13,307 nucleotides of DNA, taken from contig JACKBR010000087.1 of NCBI GenBank assembly GCA_020634495.1, positions 1-13,307 on the forward strand. The letters run 5' to 3'. The DNA is from Ardenticatenaceae bacterium (lineage in GTDB: Bacteria > Chloroflexota > Anaerolineae > Promineifilales > Promineifilaceae). The notes beneath the pieces were generated by a model that saw only the letters and a list, made by a program, of their open reading frames with translations, did no database searches and was not told where the DNA came from. This document shows, piece after piece, positions 1 through 6,929 of the stretch (positions are counted from its first letter, which is position 1; every line of letters begins with the position of its first letter). Both the position numbers and the translations under genes were made by a program.

Positions 1-1
1 G

Positions 2-2356
2 CGAAACGTTTATAAAAAATCGAACAAGATTGCGAATGAGTTGCGGAATACGTTGCATGGTGTGCCAAAGTTGCTCTTAACAGCGACTCCGTTACAAAAT
101 TCGCTGCTTGAATTATATGGCTTGGTTAGTTTTATTGATGAGCATGTGTTTGGTGATTTAAAGAGCTTCCGGGAGCAATTTTCTGATCTAACAAACCCTC
201 GCGTATTTACAACCTTGAAGAAACGGCTTGAACCTGTTTGTCAACGCACGCTGCGGAGCCAGGTCTTGCCGTATATTCGCTATACCCAACGACGGCCGTT
301 TTTACAAAAATTCACCCCGACTGATGACGAATGGGCTTTATATGAACTGGTCTCCGACTACCTGCAAAAGCCGGAATTGCAGGCTTTGCCTACGGGGCAA
401 CGCCAACTGCTGACGCTCGTTTTACGCAAGCTCTTGGCTTCTTCTACTTTTGCCATTGCTGGGGCGCTGGAAAAGATGGCGCAGCGATTGCGAAAGCGGC
501 TTGAAGCCGCTGAACCGCCAACAGAAGTTTTGGAAGATGAGTTGGAAGATGATTTTGAAACGCTTGCGGAGCTGACGGACGAATGGCGTGAGGATGAAGA
601 TGATGGACGGGGGGAATTAACGGCCGTTGAGCGTCACGCCCTGGAAACAGAAATCGCCGAACTGGATAGCTTTTATCAACTTGCCGTCTCCATTGAAAAC
701 AATGCCAAAGGAACCGCCCTGTTAAATGCCTTGCAAACCGCCTTTGCCCAAGCCGCCGAACTGGGAGCCGCACCGAAAGCCCTGATTTTTACCGAATCGC
801 GTCGTACCCAAGACTACTTACTACGCTTGCTGAGTAACACTGACTATCGTGATGGCATTGTGTTATTCAATGGCTCCAACAACGATAAAAAATCGGGGGA
901 AATTTACAAGCAATGGTTAAGCCGCCATCAAAACAGCGACCAGATCACTGGTTCCCGCACCGCCGATATGCGCTCGGCGCTAGTAGCGTATTTTCGTGAA
1001 CAAGGGCAGATTATGATTGCCACCGAAGCCGGCGCAGAAGGAATCAACCTACAGTTTTGCTCCTTGATCGTCAACTACGACCTGCCGTGGAACCCGCAGC
1101 GGATTGAGCAACGGATTGGACGCTGTCACCGGTATGGGCAGCAGCACGATGTTGTCGTCGTCAACTTTCTCAACCAGAAAAATGCTGCCGATCAGCGGGT
1201 TTTTGAACTGCTAGATGAAAAATTCAGGCTGTTTGCTGGGGTGTTTGGGGCGAGTGATGAGGTTTTGGGGGCGGTAGAATCAGGTGTGGCCTTTGAAAAA
1301 CGGATTGCCGATATTTACCAAACGTGCCGCACCACGTCGGAAATTCAGGCCGCTTTTGATCAATTGCAAGCGGAGTTGAGCAGCCAAATTCAGAGTGCCA
1401 TGCTCAATGCTCGTCGCACCTTGCTGGAAAATTTTGATGACGAGGTGAAGGAAAAGCTGCGGCTGCGTGATGAAGAGACAAAGGCGCATCTGAATCAGTA
1501 TGAACAAATATTGATGCGTCTGACTCGCCACGAATTGGCCGGAAACGCCCATTTTCTTTCTGATGCTTCCTTTGAGTTGCATACGCCACCCCCAATCAAT
1601 GGCGTAGTTCGGGGGCGATATGAGTTGCCGCGTCGTTCGGGGGAGGCCCATTACTATCGTTTGGCGCACCCGCTGGCGCAATATGTCTTGAAGCGGGGGC
1701 AGGAATATGATACGCCAACGGCCGTTCTTACCTTCAACTACACCCAAGCCCCCAACAAAATCACTCCCCTGGAACAGCTACCCGTCAAGTCGGGTTGGCT
1801 TTCCCTTTCCCGTCTCACCGTAGAATCGCTTTCCCAGACCGAAGACCACCTTATTTGGGTTTGGCAGGACGAAAACGGCCGTTTTCTCGACTCCGACCTC
1901 TGCCCCCGCCTCTTCAACCTGCCCGCTACCCTCACCGCCACCCATGAATCTCCCCCATTGATGACCCTTGCCAGCCAAACCACTGCCCAGCAAGAAACCA
2001 TCCTGCGCCAAATTAGCCAGCGTAATGCCGAACTGTTTGAAGCCGAAATCAGCAAGCTGGAAAGCTGGGCCGACGACCGCAAGGTTGCCCTGGACCGGGA
2101 AATCAAGGAATACGACCAGCGCATCAAGGAAACGCGCCGCAATGCTCTGGCCGCCCTGACGCTGGAGGAAAAGCTGGAAGCGCAAAAAATGGTCAAAACA
2201 TTGGAAAAAGAGCGCAACGCCCGCCGCCGCACCCTTTTTGAAGCGCAAGATGAAATTGACGCACAGCGTGACCAAATCATTGCCGACACAGAAAGCCGCC
2301 TCAACCAAAGCCACATGTTAACGCCATTGTTTGCCATTCGCTGGCAACTAGATTAG
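2..2356 (+). CDS. SNF2/HepA-like helicase, C-terminal part (5' truncated by window)
   Basis: This is an ATP-dependent SNF2-superfamily (SF2) helicase or DNA translocase; substrate and partners are not visible. The frame is open from base 2, so the N-terminus with Walker A and the DEAH box lies upstream of the window. An internal TTG at 41 is not a credible start. The first lobe ends with motif III (LLLTATPLQN, about 71-100). Lobe 2 carries motif V (IATEAGAEGINLQ, about 1015-1053) and motif VI (QRIEQRIGRCHRYGQ, about 1099-1143), typical of SNF2/RapA/HepA proteins. An acidic segment lies at about 530-620. The C-terminal third, about 1980-2300, is highly charged and alpha-helical, with a predicted coiled coil rich in E, K, R and Q. 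Such an extension is common in helicases of defence islands. It is followed after 120 bp by a small gene and the hook ATPase, probably as one operon. Two AACGGCCGTT palindromes are read as TAV and one as NGR. SNF2 family assignment is firm; the exact system is not. Confidence 0.93.
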   Translation, partial: RNVYKKSNKIANELRNTLHGVPKLLLTATPLQNSLLELYGLVSFIDEHVFGDLKSFREQFSDLTNPRVFTTLKKRLEPVCQRTLRSQVLPYIRYTQRRPFLQKFTPTDDEWALYELVSDYLQKPELQALPTGQRQLLTLVLRKLLASSTFAIAGALEKMAQRLRKRLEAAEPPTEVLEDELEDDFETLAELTDEWREDEDDGRGELTAVERHALETEIAELDSFYQLAVSIENNAKGTALLNALQTAFAQAAELGAAPKALIFTESRRTQDYLLRLLSNTDYRDGIVLFNGSNNDKKSGEIYKQWLSRHQNSDQITGSRTADMRSALVAYFREQGQIMIATEAGAEGINLQFCSLIVNYDLPWNPQRIEQRIGRCHRYGQQHDVVVVNFLNQKNAADQRVFELLDEKFRLFAGVFGASDEVLGAVESGVAFEKRIADIYQTCRTTSEIQAAFDQLQAELSSQIQSAMLNARRTLLENFDDEVKEKLRLRDEETKAHLNQYEQILMRLTRHELAGNAHFLSDASFELHTPPPINGVVRGRYELPRRSGEAHYYRLAHPLAQYVLKRGQEYDTPTAVLTFNYTQAPNKITPLEQLPVKSGWLSLSRLTVESLSQTEDHLIWVWQDENGRFLDSDLCPRLFNLPATLTATHESPPLMTLASQTTAQQETILRQISQRNAELFEAEISKLESWADDRKVALDREIKEYDQRIKETRRNALAALTLEEKLEAQKMVKTLEKERNARRRTLFEAQDEIDAQRDQIIADTESRLNQSHMLTPLFAIRWQLD

Positions 2357-2364
2357 CTCAACGC

Positions 2365-2397
2365 AGAAGTTCAACTTCTGGGAGAAGTTGAACTTCT
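2365..2397. repeat. REP-like hairpin, copy 1
   Basis: Perfect inverted repeat with a 15-bp stem: AGAAGTTCAACTTCT, loop GGG, then the exact reverse complement of the first arm. Each arm is itself a palindrome around one central base (C in the left arm, G in the right arm). It lies 8 nt after the helicase stop codon. There is no T-run after it, so it is unlikely to be an intrinsic terminator on the + strand. Confidence 0.95.
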
Positions 2398-2422
2398 ATA
2401 CGCAACTGGATTAGCTCAACGC

Positions 2423-2455
2423 AGAAGTTCAACTTCTGGGAGAAGTTGAACTTCT
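2423..2455. repeat. REP-like hairpin, copy 2
   Basis: Identical in sequence to copy 1, including the GGG loop. It arose by the 58-bp tandem duplication rather than by an independent insertion, because the flanking bases are duplicated too. Confidence 0.95.
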
Positions 2456-2465
2456 ATACGCAACT

Positions 2466-2469
2466 GGAG
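2466..2469 (+). promoter_or_regulatory. Ribosome binding site of the 75-residue gene
   Basis: GGAG lies 7 nt before the ATG at 2477. It overlaps the end of the third partial GCAACTGGA repeat, so the duplication ends exactly at this signal. It supports 2477 as the start. Confidence 0.65.
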
Positions 2470-2476
2470 TACAAAT

Positions 2477-2704
2477 ATGGTTAATCAAGAGCTTACAACA
2501 GGGAAAAAGCCCAATATTCAACTCACAGCAGAAGAACTGCTGGCTAATACCATTGTGAACAAATTGGTCTCACAAGGATTACTGCCTCAATCATTGGCTG
2601 AGCAAACGTTTTATGGCCTTTGTGAAGGCAAACTACGTGAGTCGGATTGGCGTTTGCTGGCAGAAAAGGCATTGGATAAAGCCGCACGGGGGAGCAGCAG
2701 ATGA
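2477..2704 (+). CDS. Small helical protein of unknown function (75 aa)
   Basis: I do not recognise a family. The protein is 75 residues long, has no cysteine pair, signal peptide or membrane segment, and looks wholly alpha-helical (for example AEELLANTIVNKLVSQGLL and DWRLLAEKALDKAARG). It has a good ribosome binding site. Its TGA overlaps the ATG of the ATPase gene (ATGA at 2701-2704), so the two are almost certainly translationally coupled and made in linked amounts. Its position between a SNF2 helicase and a hook ATPase suggests an adaptor or regulatory subunit of that pair; this is inference from context. It is real rather than a shadow: it has its own start signal, its frame ends exactly at the coupled start, and nothing else is coded on either strand there. 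Confidence 0.8.
   Translation: MVNQELTTGKKPNIQLTAEELLANTIVNKLVSQGLLPQSLAEQTFYGLCEGKLRESDWRLLAEKALDKAARGSSR
2688..2694 (+). promoter_or_regulatory. Ribosome binding site of the hook ATPase gene
   Basis: The purine run GGGGGAG lies 6 nt before the ATG at 2701, inside the last codons of the preceding small gene. Together with the ATGA overlap it points to coupled translation and fixes the start at 2701. Confidence 0.7.
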
Positions 2705-4974
2705 GAGTTGAGAAGTTACGTTTCAGTCATTTTCGCGGTGCTATTCAGCCAGTTGAGCTAACTTTTGATCATAAAAAACCGATAACCCTTATTTTTGGAG
2801 AAAATGGAACTGGCAAATCAACCATTGCCGATGCCATTGACTTTATTTGTAACCAAAAATTTGGTTCGCTTGAATTGCGGAAAAGTGTGCGTAAGCAGAC
2901 CCATATTGTTTCGGCAAACGGCCGTTCTGCCGATCTCTCCGTAGAAATGGTTTGCAATGGCGAAACTTGGCGTGCCTATTTGGGCAAGCACAAACCAATC
3001 ACCACGCCAGATAAAGCCCCAAAGGCCTTTGTCTTGCGGCGCGCCAACATTACCAAAGTGACGGAAGAAACAGACGGCGAGCGCTACCAAACGCTGGCCG
3101 ACTTTATTACCGTTGCCAATGTCGAATCATGCGAAGCGGCATTAAGAAAAGTTGCCTTAAACGTAAACAAAGAGGTCGAAAATGCCATTCAGCAAAAGCT
3201 GGCCGCCGAAACCACCCTCCAAAATTTCTGGCTCGAAGAAGGGCAACCAAATGACAATTATATGGCATGGGCACGCCAATCTAGCCAGCAGGCGATGACT
3301 ACCCTCGAAGCGCAAATAGAAGCCGACACAAGGCTACAGATGCGGCTTGAACAACTGCTAACTAATGACCAGAACTTGCATAGGGCAGCACAAGAGCGCG
3401 ACGAAGCTGTGGATATGCTGGAAAAAGTTAGGCAAGACTTGGCAGCCGCTTTACACGTTCAGACCAACGCCGCGACACTCAACACATTAAGAGAAGCCCG
3501 GCGGTATTTGCAGGCAAACCCCGACAGCACGGTTTGCCCTGTTTGCGCCAAGCCAGAGCCACACAGCACCTTGTTGGCACAGGTTGAGGCCGCCCTTGAG
3601 CGTCTGCAAACCTTGCTTACCTTGCAAGAACAGCTTGAATCCCGCCAAAGGTCGCTCACAGCGGCCGAAGGGGTATACGACAACAATTTAGGCCGTTGGC
3701 GTAACAGCTACAGCGAATTGCACCATCTGTTGTCAGCTGCCCCCACATTATTCACAGCCAACATTCAAATTGCCCCCGTTGACACCGACATTCCCACCAT
3801 TCGCCACATATTGGCGCAGTTAGAAAACCGCTTGCCAGCTCTCAAAGCGCGGATTGAGTTAGCCGAAAAACAGGTGAATCAACGCAATGCGCTTAAAACG
3901 CATCTCCAAACCATTGATGAACTAACTGAAGTCACGGTTGAAAAGCAAGCACTTGCCCAACGGCTCCAGCAGATGTACAAAATTGTAAAGGAAGCGCGTC
4001 AACAGCATGTGCAACAAGTTGTGGACAGCATTAGCACGACAGTCGCCGATTTGTATAACCGTATCCACCCCGACGAGCCACTTGGCAACCCGAACTTCAA
4101 TCTCAATACGCGCTATGCTGGCTCGCTTGCGTTGTCAGCCACCTTTGGCAATCGCCAGGCCCCGCCCGGTGCCTACTACAGTGAAGCGCATCTTGATACG
4201 TTGGGGCTTTGTGTCTATTTGGCTCTCGCCAAACAGTCGGGCAATGCCATTGTGGTGTTGGATGATGTGTTGACCTCGGTTGACGGCCCACATTTACGCC
4301 GTATTGTGGATTTGATTAACGAGGAAGCCCCTCAGTTTGGGCATGTTATTGTCACAACGCATCAACGGGCTTGGCTGAATATGGTGCGCTATGGCAAGGG
4401 GATGAACGCCGATTTGATTGAGCTATATGGCTGGAATATGGCGAATGGAATGAGCCACAGCCGGACTCCGCTGGCGGTGGAGAGTTTACGAACGGCCGTT
4501 TCCACCCCCCACCTCAAACGCCAGCACGTCGCCTCAGCTGCCGGTGTCCTGCTCGAACAACTGCTCGACACTCTCACCTGGCGCTACGCCTGCCACCTGC
4601 CCCGCAAAAACCCACCCAGCTACACCCTGGGCGAACTCAGTGGAGCTATCAGCAGTAAATTATTAAACAGCCTGCGCGTTGAGCAGATTGATGGAGAAGG
4701 AACCATCCATGAGATACCCTTAAAACCGCAGATCGAGGCCTGCACCCAGGACAGTTGGATACGCAATCAGGTAGGTGCCCATTTCAATGCAGATGAAGCC
4801 ACCATTTCCGACAACGATGTCCGGCAGTTTGCCAAAAACACCCTTGCCCTGGCCGATGCCCTCCAATGCGACCATTGCCGCCAGCTCCCGGCAAACGACA
4901 AAACGGGAGAATATTGGTCATGCGGCGGCCACTGCAAAAAACTGCGGCTATATCCACTGCAAAAGCCGGCCTAA
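2701..4974 (+). CDS. SMC/RloC-like ABC ATPase with zinc hook and HEPN-like C-terminus (757 aa)
   Basis: The protein has the ABC ATPase layout of Rad50, SMC and RloC. Walker A is GENGTGKST (residues 33-41). Helical coiled-coil arms flank a zinc-hook motif CPVC (279-282). A signature-like segment is YYSEAHLDTLGLCVYLALA (492-510). Walker B is IVVLDDVLTSVD (517-528), followed by the H-loop histidine in VTTHQRAW (H554). After the ATPase core come about 200 residues of another fold. They contain RNQVGAH (R688, H694), which fits the RX4-6H pattern of HEPN ribonucleases, and then a zinc ribbon with C723, C726, C741 and C745. RloC anticodon nucleases share the order ATPase, zinc hook and C-terminal HEPN. 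That makes a toxin or effector role plausible here, but the HEPN reading rests on one motif. The alternative is a DNA-binding or structural C-terminal domain. It is coupled by a 4-nt overlap to the small gene and lies in the same operon as the SNF2 helicase. Confidence 0.9.
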   Translation: MRVEKLRFSHFRGAIQPVELTFDHKKPITLIFGENGTGKSTIADAIDFICNQKFGSLELRKSVRKQTHIVSANGRSADLSVEMVCNGETWRAYLGKHKPITTPDKAPKAFVLRRANITKVTEETDGERYQTLADFITVANVESCEAALRKVALNVNKEVENAIQQKLAAETTLQNFWLEEGQPNDNYMAWARQSSQQAMTTLEAQIEADTRLQMRLEQLLTNDQNLHRAAQERDEAVDMLEKVRQDLAAALHVQTNAATLNTLREARRYLQANPDSTVCPVCAKPEPHSTLLAQVEAALERLQTLLTLQEQLESRQRSLTAAEGVYDNNLGRWRNSYSELHHLLSAAPTLFTANIQIAPVDTDIPTIRHILAQLENRLPALKARIELAEKQVNQRNALKTHLQTIDELTEVTVEKQALAQRLQQMYKIVKEARQQHVQQVVDSISTTVADLYNRIHPDEPLGNPNFNLNTRYAGSLALSATFGNRQAPPGAYYSEAHLDTLGLCVYLALAKQSGNAIVVLDDVLTSVDGPHLRRIVDLINEEAPQFGHVIVTTHQRAWLNMVRYGKGMNADLIELYGWNMANGMSHSRTPLAVESLRTAVSTPHLKRQHVASAAGVLLEQLLDTLTWRYACHLPRKNPPSYTLGELSGAISSKLLNSLRVEQIDGEGTIHEIPLKPQIEACTQDSWIRNQVGAHFNADEATISDNDVRQFAKNTLALADALQCDHCRQLPANDKTGEYWSCGGHCKKLRLYPLQKPA

Positions 4975-4980
4975 CCACGT

Positions 4981-5014
4981 AGAAGTTCAACTTCTTCTGA
5001 GAAGTTGAACTTCT
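4981..5014. repeat. REP-like hairpin, copy 3
   Basis: Left arm AGAAGTTCAACTTCT, loop TCTG, right arm the exact reverse complement (15-bp stem). It starts 6 nt after the ATPase stop and ends 8 nt before the RhuM start codon, so in mRNA it could mask the RhuM initiation region. The bases just outside the left arm give GTAG, the tetranucleotide that often precedes classical REP stems. Confidence 0.95.
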
Positions 5015-5022
5015 TTACCCAT

Positions 5023-6048
5023 ATGGATATGAGTGAAGACAAACAACCCCGCGAAGGGGAAATCATTTTTTATACGACACCAGAAGGTGTGACGCGAGTG
5101 GAAGTTGTATTTCAGGATGAGACATTTTGGTTGAGCCAGCGGCGTATGTCTGATCTGTTTGGCGTTGAAGTTAGCACAATTAATTACCATTTGAAAGAAG
5201 TCTTTGCTTCCGGCGAATTATCCGAAGCGGCAACTATTCGAAAAATTCGAATAGTTCAAACCGAGGGATCCCGGCAAGTTAGCCGAGAAGTTGATTTTTA
5301 CAACCTTGATGCCATCATCTCCGTAGGCTACCGCGTGAACAGCCGTGAGGCAACCCAGTTCCGCATGTGGGCCACGCAAACATTGCGCGAGTTTATCATC
5401 AAGGGGTTTGTGCTGGATGATGTGCGGCTAAAACAAGGGCAGCGTTTTGGCAAAGATTATTTTGATGAGTTGCTGGAACGCATTCGAGAAATTCGCGCCA
5501 GCGAACGCCGCTTTTACCTGAAGATTACCGACATTTATGAGCAATGCAGCATAGATTATGATCCCAATGCGGATATTACGCGCACCTTTTTCAAGACGGT
5601 ACAAAACAAGCTGCATTGGGCGATTACTGGCAAAACTGCTGCCGAACTGATTGCCGAGCGAGCCAGTGCCGACAAGCCCAATATGGGTTTGACTACTTGG
5701 AAAAACGCGCCCAAAGGGAAAATCATTAAGTCCGACGTGGTGGTAGCCAAGAATTATCTCATCGAGACAGAGATCAAAGAGTTGGAACGTATTGTCTCGA
5801 TGTATCTGGATTATGCCGAAAACCAGGCGGCGCGGCAGAGACCGATGCGTATGGCTGATTGGGTGCAACGGTTGGATGCGTTTTTGCAGTTTAACGAATA
5901 TGAGGTATTGATCAATGCTGGACAGGTCTCGCATGAGGTTGCCAAACAATTGGCGTATGAACAATACAATCGGTTCCGGGTGACGCAGGATCAGGCGTTT
6001 GAGAGTGATTTTGAACGGGAAGTAAAGCGGTTGAGTAGGAAAGCGTAG
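5023..6048 (+). CDS. RhuM-family protein (virulence RhuM family)
   Basis: The protein has the conserved RhuM-family layout. The N-terminal segment after GEIIFY leads into ETFWLSQRRMSDLFGV, a helix-turn-helix-like region, then IISVGYRVNSREATQFRMWA and a long helical C-terminus ending at about residue 341. The molecular function of the family is not settled. Its genes are often found next to restriction-modification and other defence genes, as here. ATG at 5023 is chosen, with ATG at 5029 as an equal alternative. An upstream TTG at 5005 lies inside the hairpin and is unlikely to be used. No good ribosome binding site is visible: the only purine-rich stretch (GAGAAG) is within the hairpin stem. 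The stop codon TAG (6046-6048) shares two bases with the next hairpin. Confidence 0.88.
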   Translation: MDMSEDKQPREGEIIFYTTPEGVTRVEVVFQDETFWLSQRRMSDLFGVEVSTINYHLKEVFASGELSEAATIRKIRIVQTEGSRQVSREVDFYNLDAIISVGYRVNSREATQFRMWATQTLREFIIKGFVLDDVRLKQGQRFGKDYFDELLERIREIRASERRFYLKITDIYEQCSIDYDPNADITRTFFKTVQNKLHWAITGKTAAELIAERASADKPNMGLTTWKNAPKGKIIKSDVVVAKNYLIETEIKELERIVSMYLDYAENQAARQRPMRMADWVQRLDAFLQFNEYEVLINAGQVSHEVAKQLAYEQYNRFRVTQDQAFESDFEREVKRLSRKA

Positions 6049-6080
6049 AAGTTCAACTTCTTCTGAGAAGTTGAACTTCT
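6047..6080. repeat. REP-like hairpin, copy 4, overlapping the RhuM stop codon
   Basis: Same arms and TCTG loop as copy 3, with a perfect 15-bp stem. Its first two bases (AG) are the last two bases of the TAG stop of the RhuM gene, so the element sits exactly at the end of translation. A GTAG tetranucleotide again covers the left border (6045-6048). Confidence 0.95.
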
Positions 6081-6125
6081 ATACCCACGCGAATCTTGAC
6101 AAACGGCCGTTTACGACCCAGCAAA

Positions 6126-6151
6126 CCATTTTCTTGGCATCACGAAAATGG
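6126..6151. other. Inverted repeat between RhuM and the RAYT gene
   Basis: CCATTTTC (6126-6133) and GAAAATGG (6144-6151) form an 8-bp stem with a 10-nt loop. It is unrelated in sequence to the REP-like hairpins and lies between copies 4 and 5, in a 92-bp spacer. No T-run follows, so a terminator is doubtful; a regulatory or RAYT-binding structure is possible. Confidence 0.45.
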
Positions 6152-6172
6152 TCATGCCCAACAATATACCCA

Positions 6173-6206
6173 AGAAGTTCAACTTCTTCTGAGAAGTTGA
6201 ACTTCT
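6173..6206. repeat. REP-like hairpin, copy 5, just upstream of the RAYT gene
   Basis: Same arms and TCTG loop, perfect 15-bp stem. It ends 8 nt before the RAYT start codon, so the ribosome binding site of that gene (TAGGA at 6208-6212) abuts the stem. Confidence 0.95.
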
Positions 6207-6214
6207 GTAGGATA

Positions 6215-6781
6215 ATGACAAAAACAATTTACGCACCCGGTCACTACTACCATATTTATAATCGAGGCGTAGAATGCCGCCCCATTTTTCTGAATGATCG
6301 CAACTGGGGCTTTTTTATCCAGCGACTGCACCATTATTTTGTTGACGAAGCGGCGCATATTATCGCCTACTGCCTGATGCCAAATCATTACCATTTGCTG
6401 GTGCATGTACTTTGTGAGGATTTTGGCCGTACCGTCATGCAGCCGTTTAGCACATCCTATACAAAGGCAGTTAACCAAGAGCAGAACCGTGTTGGTCATC
6501 TGTTTCAGGGTCGTTACAAGGGCAAGCTCATTGATAAAAATGCGTATTTGTTCCACCTCTCCCGTTATATTCATCGGAATCCTGTTGCGGCTGGTTTGGT
6601 GTCCCACCCAGCGGATTGGGCATTTTCTAGCTACCGTGACTATGTGGGGTTGCGAAAGGGGACGTTGCCCAAACCGGCCGTTGTGCTAAAACAGTTTGCA
6701 TCGGTGGCGGCGTATGCGGCGTATGTAGAGGAGGGGGATGATCGGCATGGGCAGATTGGGCATTTGCTGTTTGATGAATGA
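6215..6781 (+). CDS. REP-associated tyrosine transposase (RAYT, Y1/HUH family), 188 aa
   Basis: A single-strand DNA endonuclease/transposase of the IS200-related Y1 family. It shows the HUH metal site in LMPNHYHLL (H58, H60), the N-terminal HYYHIYNRGVE block, the HLFQGRYKGKLI block and YLFHLSRYIHRNPVAAGLV. In that last block a tyrosine (Y111 or Y118) is the expected nucleophile. The length and the RYIHRNPV block are typical of RAYTs, which act on REP palindromes rather than on IS ends. This fits the two hairpins upstream and two and a half copies just downstream. No IS200-type ends of its own are visible. ATG 6215 is chosen: conserved sequence begins just after it, and the in-frame extension to TTG 6071 only translates hairpins and spacer. 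It is probably a domesticated or REP-spreading enzyme. There is no sign of disruption. Confidence 0.92.
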   Translation: MTKTIYAPGHYYHIYNRGVECRPIFLNDRNWGFFIQRLHHYFVDEAAHIIAYCLMPNHYHLLVHVLCEDFGRTVMQPFSTSYTKAVNQEQNRVGHLFQGRYKGKLIDKNAYLFHLSRYIHRNPVAAGLVSHPADWAFSSYRDYVGLRKGTLPKPAVVLKQFASVAAYAAYVEEGDDRHGQIGHLLFDE

Positions 6782-6794
6782 AAAGGTTAACGCG

Positions 6795-6828
6795 AGAAGT
6801 TCAACTTCTTCTGAGAAGTTGAACTTCT
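6795..6828. repeat. REP-like hairpin, copy 6
   Basis: Same arms and TCTG loop, perfect 15-bp stem, 13 nt after the RAYT stop codon. The left border reads CGCG rather than GTAG. Confidence 0.95.
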
Positions 6829-6837
6829 GGTACTCTG

Positions 6838-6851
6838 AAAGTTGAACTTCT
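6838..6851. repeat. Half hairpin unit (right arm only)
   Basis: AAAGTTGAACTTCT matches 13 of the 14 terminal bases of a right arm (G-centred) and has no left arm. It lies 9 nt after copy 6. It may be a decayed copy or the product of a deletion between neighbouring units. Confidence 0.75.
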
Positions 6852-6871
6852 ATAGTTTTGTGGTTAGCGCG

Positions 6872-6905
6872 AGAAGTTCAACTTCTTCTGAGAAGTTGAA
6901 CTTCT
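6872..6905. repeat. REP-like hairpin, copy 7
   Basis: Same arms and TCTG loop, perfect 15-bp stem. It lies in the leader of the methylase gene, 29 nt before the chosen ATG. Copies 6 and 7 share a GCGAG left border, suggesting local duplication. Confidence 0.95.
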
Positions 6906-6924
6906 GGTTGTTGTCTAGGGTGTT

Positions 6925-6929
6925 GAGGA
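6925..6929 (+). promoter_or_regulatory. Ribosome binding site of the type III mod gene
   Basis: GAGGA lies 5 nt before ATG 6935. It decides the start against the out-of-frame ATG at 6931 and against the TTG at 6842 further upstream. Confidence 0.65.

Larger units (their letters stand above)
2350..2465. repeat. 58-bp tandem direct duplication carrying two hairpins
   Basis: Two head-to-tail copies, 2350-2407 and 2408-2465, match at 57 of 58 positions; the only difference is A2350 versus G2408. The phrase GCAACT occurs three times, at 2344, 2402 and 2460, delimiting the units. The first copy includes the last codons and the TAG stop of the helicase gene. Each copy holds one hairpin (2365-2397 and 2423-2455). 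The third GCAACT runs into GGAG (2466-2469), which serves as the ribosome binding site of the next gene. Confidence 0.92.

Noticed and set aside
1280..2337. Long - strand open frames opposite the helicase gene
   Set aside because: They overlap a clear helicase on the + strand, have low-complexity shadow-like composition and no recognisable motif.
2..4974. Class 1 DISARM or Wadjet system
   Set aside because: A SNF2 helicase and an SMC-like ATPase occur in those systems, but their other genes are not in the window and the ATPase layout with RX5H and zinc ribbon differs.
5005..5022. TTG start for RhuM inside the hairpin, and similar TTG starts at 6071 and 6842
   Set aside because: All three come from the TTGAACTTC of a hairpin right arm and give the same MNF residues. 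Family similarity begins only at the downstream ATGs, and those for RAYT and mod have ribosome binding sites.
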